Shown here piece after piece: positions 6,315 to 8,331 of a stretch of DNA of 8,331 bases (positions are counted from its first letter, which is position 1; the number at the start of each line of letters is the position of its first letter). The position numbers and the translations under genes were made by a program. Under the pieces are notes generated by a model, which worked only from the letters and a program-made list of their open reading frames with translations, made no database searches and was not told where the DNA came from. This DNA comes from Candidatus Hydrothermarchaeota archaeon (GTDB lineage: Archaea; Hydrothermarchaeota; Hydrothermarchaeia; Hydrothermarchaeales; BMS3B): positions 1 to 8,331 of the forward strand of contig WANG01000064.1 in NCBI GenBank assembly GCA_015521945.1, read 5' to 3'.

Positions 6315-7100
6315 GTGAAGGAGCTCGTACTCAGGCCATTAGAGCAGCCCGCATGCGGGCTTTCGGCGGAGAGCATATCCTGCGACGTGTTCGCCGGCAA
6401 GAGCGTTGAGGAGATTGAGGCTCTTGAGGTGTACTCGGGCAACAGGAGGCGCAGGCTGGGGGACTTCTTCTCGGTCAGCGGCGAGGCTGGGGATACCCCT
6501 GGGGAGACGCGCATAGTCATAGAGGGAGATGTTCCGAGGACGAAGTGGATAGGCAGGGGCATGAGCGCGGGTGAAATCCTGGTGAAGGGGAGCACGGGAA
6601 TGTACACCGGCGCCTGGATGAGGGGCGGGCGCATACTGGTGCAGGGTAGCGTGGACAGCTTTGCGGGCATGATGATGAGCGGCGGGGAGCTTGAGGTTCA
6701 GGGGGATGCCGGCGACTACTTAGGATGCGCCTACAGGGGAGAGTGGAGGGGGATGAGGGGGGGCAGCATACTGGTGCACGGGAATGCGGGCACCGAGGCT
6801 GGGCACTGCCTGAGCGGAGGTAGGGTTACGGTGATGGGCAGAGCTGAGAGCTTCGCTGGGGTAAGGATGCGCTCGGGGCTGCTGGTGCTGGGCTCGGCTG
6901 AGTCAAGGGTGGGTGCCCAGATGACCGGCGGGAGCATAGTGGTGCTCAGCAGGACGGAGATGCTCCCGAGCTTTGAGCTGGTTGACAGGGTGAGCTCACC
7001 TGAGATTGAGGGTGTTAGCTTTGAGGGTGTGTTTGAGGTGTATGCGGGCGACCTGGCGGAGAGGAACCCCAAGGGCAGGGTTTACCTGAAGGTGGAGTGA
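6315..7100 (+). CDS. fwdC: Formylmethanofuran dehydrogenase subunit C (beta-helix)
   Basis: FwdC is a right-handed beta-helix subunit, homologous to the C-terminal domain of glutamate synthase, that binds FwdA and helps position methanofuran. The 261-residue protein shows about seven turns of a Gly-rich repeat of the type GxxMxGGxIxVxG: GRGMSAGEILVKG, GAWMRGGRILVQG, GMMMSGGELEVQG, then a turn carrying the family insertion YRGEWRGMRGG, followed by GHCLSGGRVTVMG, GVRMRSGLLVLG and GAQMTGGSIVVL. An N-terminal segment of about 70 residues and a C-terminal tail ending in GRVYLKVE flank the helix. It directly abuts fwdA and overlaps trpD by 1 bp (TGATG). A 16-bp perfect palindrome lies at codons 11-16. 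The protein is complete and the assignment is secure from the repeat and the neighbours. Confidence 0.95.
   Translation: MKELVLRPLEQPACGLSAESISCDVFAGKSVEEIEALEVYSGNRRRRLGDFFSVSGEAGDTPGETRIVIEGDVPRTKWIGRGMSAGEILVKGSTGMYTGAWMRGGRILVQGSVDSFAGMMMSGGELEVQGDAGDYLGCAYRGEWRGMRGGSILVHGNAGTEAGHCLSGGRVTVMGRAESFAGVRMRSGLLVLGSAESRVGAQMTGGSIVVLSRTEMLPSFELVDRVSSPEIEGVSFEGVFEVYAGDLAERNPKGRVYLKVE
6346..6361. repeat. 16-bp perfect palindrome / potential hairpin in early fwdC
   Basis: AGCCCGCATGCGGGCT reads the same on both strands. As RNA it would fold into a 6-bp stem with a CAUG loop, and it is followed by two further T bases (6362-6363). It lies 31 bases inside fwdC. It might be a weak attenuator or mRNA hairpin. 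It is also compatible with chance in GC-rich coding DNA. Confidence 0.5.
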
Positions 7101-8110
7101 TGAAGGAGCTCATAGCGAAGGTTGTGGAAGGCGGAAGGCTGAGCCCCGAGGAAGCGGAGAAAGCGATGGAGATGATAATGAGCGGCAGCGCCACTCCAGC
7201 CCAGATTGCGGGGTTCCTGGTGGCTCTGCGGATGAGGGGGGAGGCTGCGGAGGAGCTTGCCGCCTTCGCAAGGGTGATGCGCAGGTTCTCAGCTAAGATA
7301 AACCCGAAGGTTGAGGGCAGGTTGGTGGACACCTGCGGAACCGGAGGGGACGGCATGAGCACCTTCAACATCTCCACCACCTCCGCCTTCGTGGTGGCCG
7401 GCGCCGGGGTGTGCGTGGCGAAGCACGGGAACAGGGGGGTGAGCTCGGGCTCGGGAAGCGCCGACATGCTGGAGGCGCTGGGGGTGAGGATAGACCTGCC
7501 CCCGCAGGAGGTGGAGAGGTGCATTGAGAGCCTTGGGATAGGGTTCATGTTTGCCCCCGTGTTTCACAGCGCTATGAAGCACGCCCTGGGTCCCAGGAGG
7601 GAGATCGGAATCCGCACGGTTTTCAACCTCCTGGGTCCGCTGACCAACCCCGCCGGCGCCCAGGCGCAGGTGCTGGGGGTTTACGGCGAGAGCGTGATTG
7701 AGCTGGTTGCCGGCGCCCTTCAGGGGCTGGGCACCGAGCATGCCCTGGTGGTGCACGGAGAGCCGGGGATGGATGAGCTCTCGGTGTGCGGCTCAACCAA
7801 GGTGGCTGAGGTGAGGAGGGGGAGGGTTGAGGTGTACCAGCTTGAGCCTGAGGAGTTCGGGTTCTCAAGGGCCGAGCTGGAGGAGCTCAGAGGTGGCACC
7901 CCCGAGGAGAACGCAGAGCTCGCGGTGGAGGTGCTGTCCGGCAGGGTTGAGGGTCCTAAGCGGGAGGTGGTGCTGCTAAACGCGGGTGCCGCGGTGTACG
8001 TGGGCGGGAGAGCCAAGAGCATAGCCTCCGGCATCTCCTTAGCTGAGAGGAGCATAGACTCGGGCAGAGCCCTGGAGAAGCTTGAGGCGCTGCGAGGCTT
8101 CGGGGGGTGA
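7100..8110 (+). CDS. trpD: Anthranilate phosphoribosyltransferase
   Basis: TrpD transfers the phosphoribosyl group of PRPP to anthranilate in tryptophan synthesis. From ATG 7100 the protein has 336 residues, a normal length. The N-terminal helical domain (about 1-65) is followed by the PRPP-binding signature DTCGTGGDG (77-85), the block KHGNRGVSSGSGSAD (108-122), anthranilate-site Arg165 in LGPRREIGIRT, GPLTNP (178-183), and the metal-binding Asp224-Glu225 in GMDELS. ATG 7100 overlaps the fwdC stop as TGATG; a GTG at 7097 is possible but less likely because GGTG at 7091-7094 spaces better to the ATG. trpF follows 2 bp downstream, so a tryptophan gene set is joined to the fwd operon. The catalytic set is intact. 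Related thymidine or pyrimidine phosphorylases lack the KHGNR/GPLTNP combination seen here. Confidence 0.97.
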   Translation: MKELIAKVVEGGRLSPEEAEKAMEMIMSGSATPAQIAGFLVALRMRGEAAEELAAFARVMRRFSAKINPKVEGRLVDTCGTGGDGMSTFNISTTSAFVVAGAGVCVAKHGNRGVSSGSGSADMLEALGVRIDLPPQEVERCIESLGIGFMFAPVFHSAMKHALGPRREIGIRTVFNLLGPLTNPAGAQAQVLGVYGESVIELVAGALQGLGTEHALVVHGEPGMDELSVCGSTKVAEVRRGRVEVYQLEPEEFGFSRAELEELRGGTPEENAELAVEVLSGRVEGPKREVVLLNAGAAVYVGGRAKSIASGISLAERSIDSGRALEKLEALRGFGG

Positions 8111-8112
8111 GC

Positions 8113-8331
8113 ATGGTTCTGGTGAAGGTGTGCGGCAACCGTACCGAGGAGGAGCTTGAGCTGCTCGCCGAGGTGGGCGCGGACATGGCGGGGCTGCTGG
8201 TGGTGCCCGTAAATTCGCCCAGGAGGATAACCCCCGAGAGGGCGGCGGAGCTGATGGATGCCATGCCCTCAACCGTCGCCGGCGTGCTGGTGATGATGCC
8301 GGAGAGCGTGGAGCAGGCGGTGGAGCTGTAC
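8113..8331 (+). CDS. trpF: Phosphoribosylanthranilate isomerase, 3' end cut off by window
   Basis: TrpF converts phosphoribosylanthranilate to CdRP, the step after TrpD. The frame from ATG 8113 is open to the window end (73 residues of an expected total near 200). The N-terminus MVLVKVCGN carries the family K-x-C-G motif with the catalytic Cys at residue 7. It is followed by EELELLAEVGADMAGLLVV, which fits the TrpF pattern 'aaGAD..GfvF', then by SPRRITPERAAEL (family 'SPR.vs...A..l') and a VAGVLVM strand. The catalytic Asp lies beyond the window. In-frame GTG 8107 is an alternative start that would add two residues; an SD-like GAGG at 8094-8097 fits it better, but homology favours 8113. The gene order trpD-trpF supports the call. 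Confidence 0.88.
   Translation, partial: MVLVKVCGNRTEEELELLAEVGADMAGLLVVPVNSPRRITPERAAELMDAMPSTVAGVLVMMPESVEQAVELY

Noticed and set aside
6560..6960. Repetitive Gly-rich coding in fwdC as a tandem DNA repeat
   Set aside because: The periodicity is at protein level (beta-helix turns); the DNA copies differ widely and this is normal for the family.
1..8331. CRISPR arrays, insertion sequences, tRNA or rRNA genes
   Set aside because: No regularly spaced repeats, terminal inverted repeats with transposase, or cloverleaf sequences were seen; nearly every base lies in a supported gene.

Overview
The window is a tightly packed, single-strand (+) run of ten genes from a GC-rich archaeon that carries the tetrahydromethanopterin/methanofuran C1 pathway. 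That could be a methanogen, a methane or alkane oxidiser, an Archaeoglobus-type organism or a deep euryarchaeal lineage with an archaeal Wood-Ljungdahl pathway; I cannot place it more closely. Many Shine-Dalgarno (SD) sites, GTG and TTG starts, heavy use of AGG for Arg and ATA for Ile in spite of the high GC, and a purine-rich coding strand together suggest a thermophile. That last step is inference.

Layout: the 3' part of dapB (lysine/diaminopimelate synthesis) overlaps by ATGA a HisA/HisF-related TIM-barrel gene of unknown function. After a 27-bp AT-rich spacer, the only real intergenic gap in the window, comes a formylmethanofuran dehydrogenase operon in the order fwdF-fwdG-fwdD-fwdB-fwdA-fwdC. 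trpD and the start of trpF follow directly, without a break. Junctions inside the fwd-trp block range from a 4-bp overlap to a 10-bp gap, so one long transcript is likely. No tRNA, rRNA, mobile element or CRISPR array was seen.

How the genes work together: FwdB/FwdD carry the bis-pterin W or Mo active site that reduces CO2 to formate (or the reverse). FwdA is the dinuclear-metal amidohydrolase that joins formate to methanofuran. FwdC is the beta-helix scaffold next to FwdA. FwdF and FwdG supply the iron-sulfur electron wire. Key residues of FwdB (cluster cysteines, metal-ligand Cys, His, Arg) and FwdA (HxH, carboxylated-Lys candidate, His, Asp) are present, so the enzyme should be active. No fwdE or fwdH lies in the window.

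Points that stand out: (1) the tetranucleotide TCGA appears to be completely absent from all 8331 bases, and Phe-Glu/Phe-Asp codon pairs are recoded to avoid it; (2) the FwdG ferredoxin carries a C-terminal winged-helix-like domain and a helical tail not found in the classical short FwdG; (3) FwdF has six cluster motifs rather than the eight of the crystallised methanogen enzyme; (4) an uncharacterised HisA-like gene sits directly upstream of the fwd genes; (5) a 16-bp perfect palindrome lies early in fwdC.
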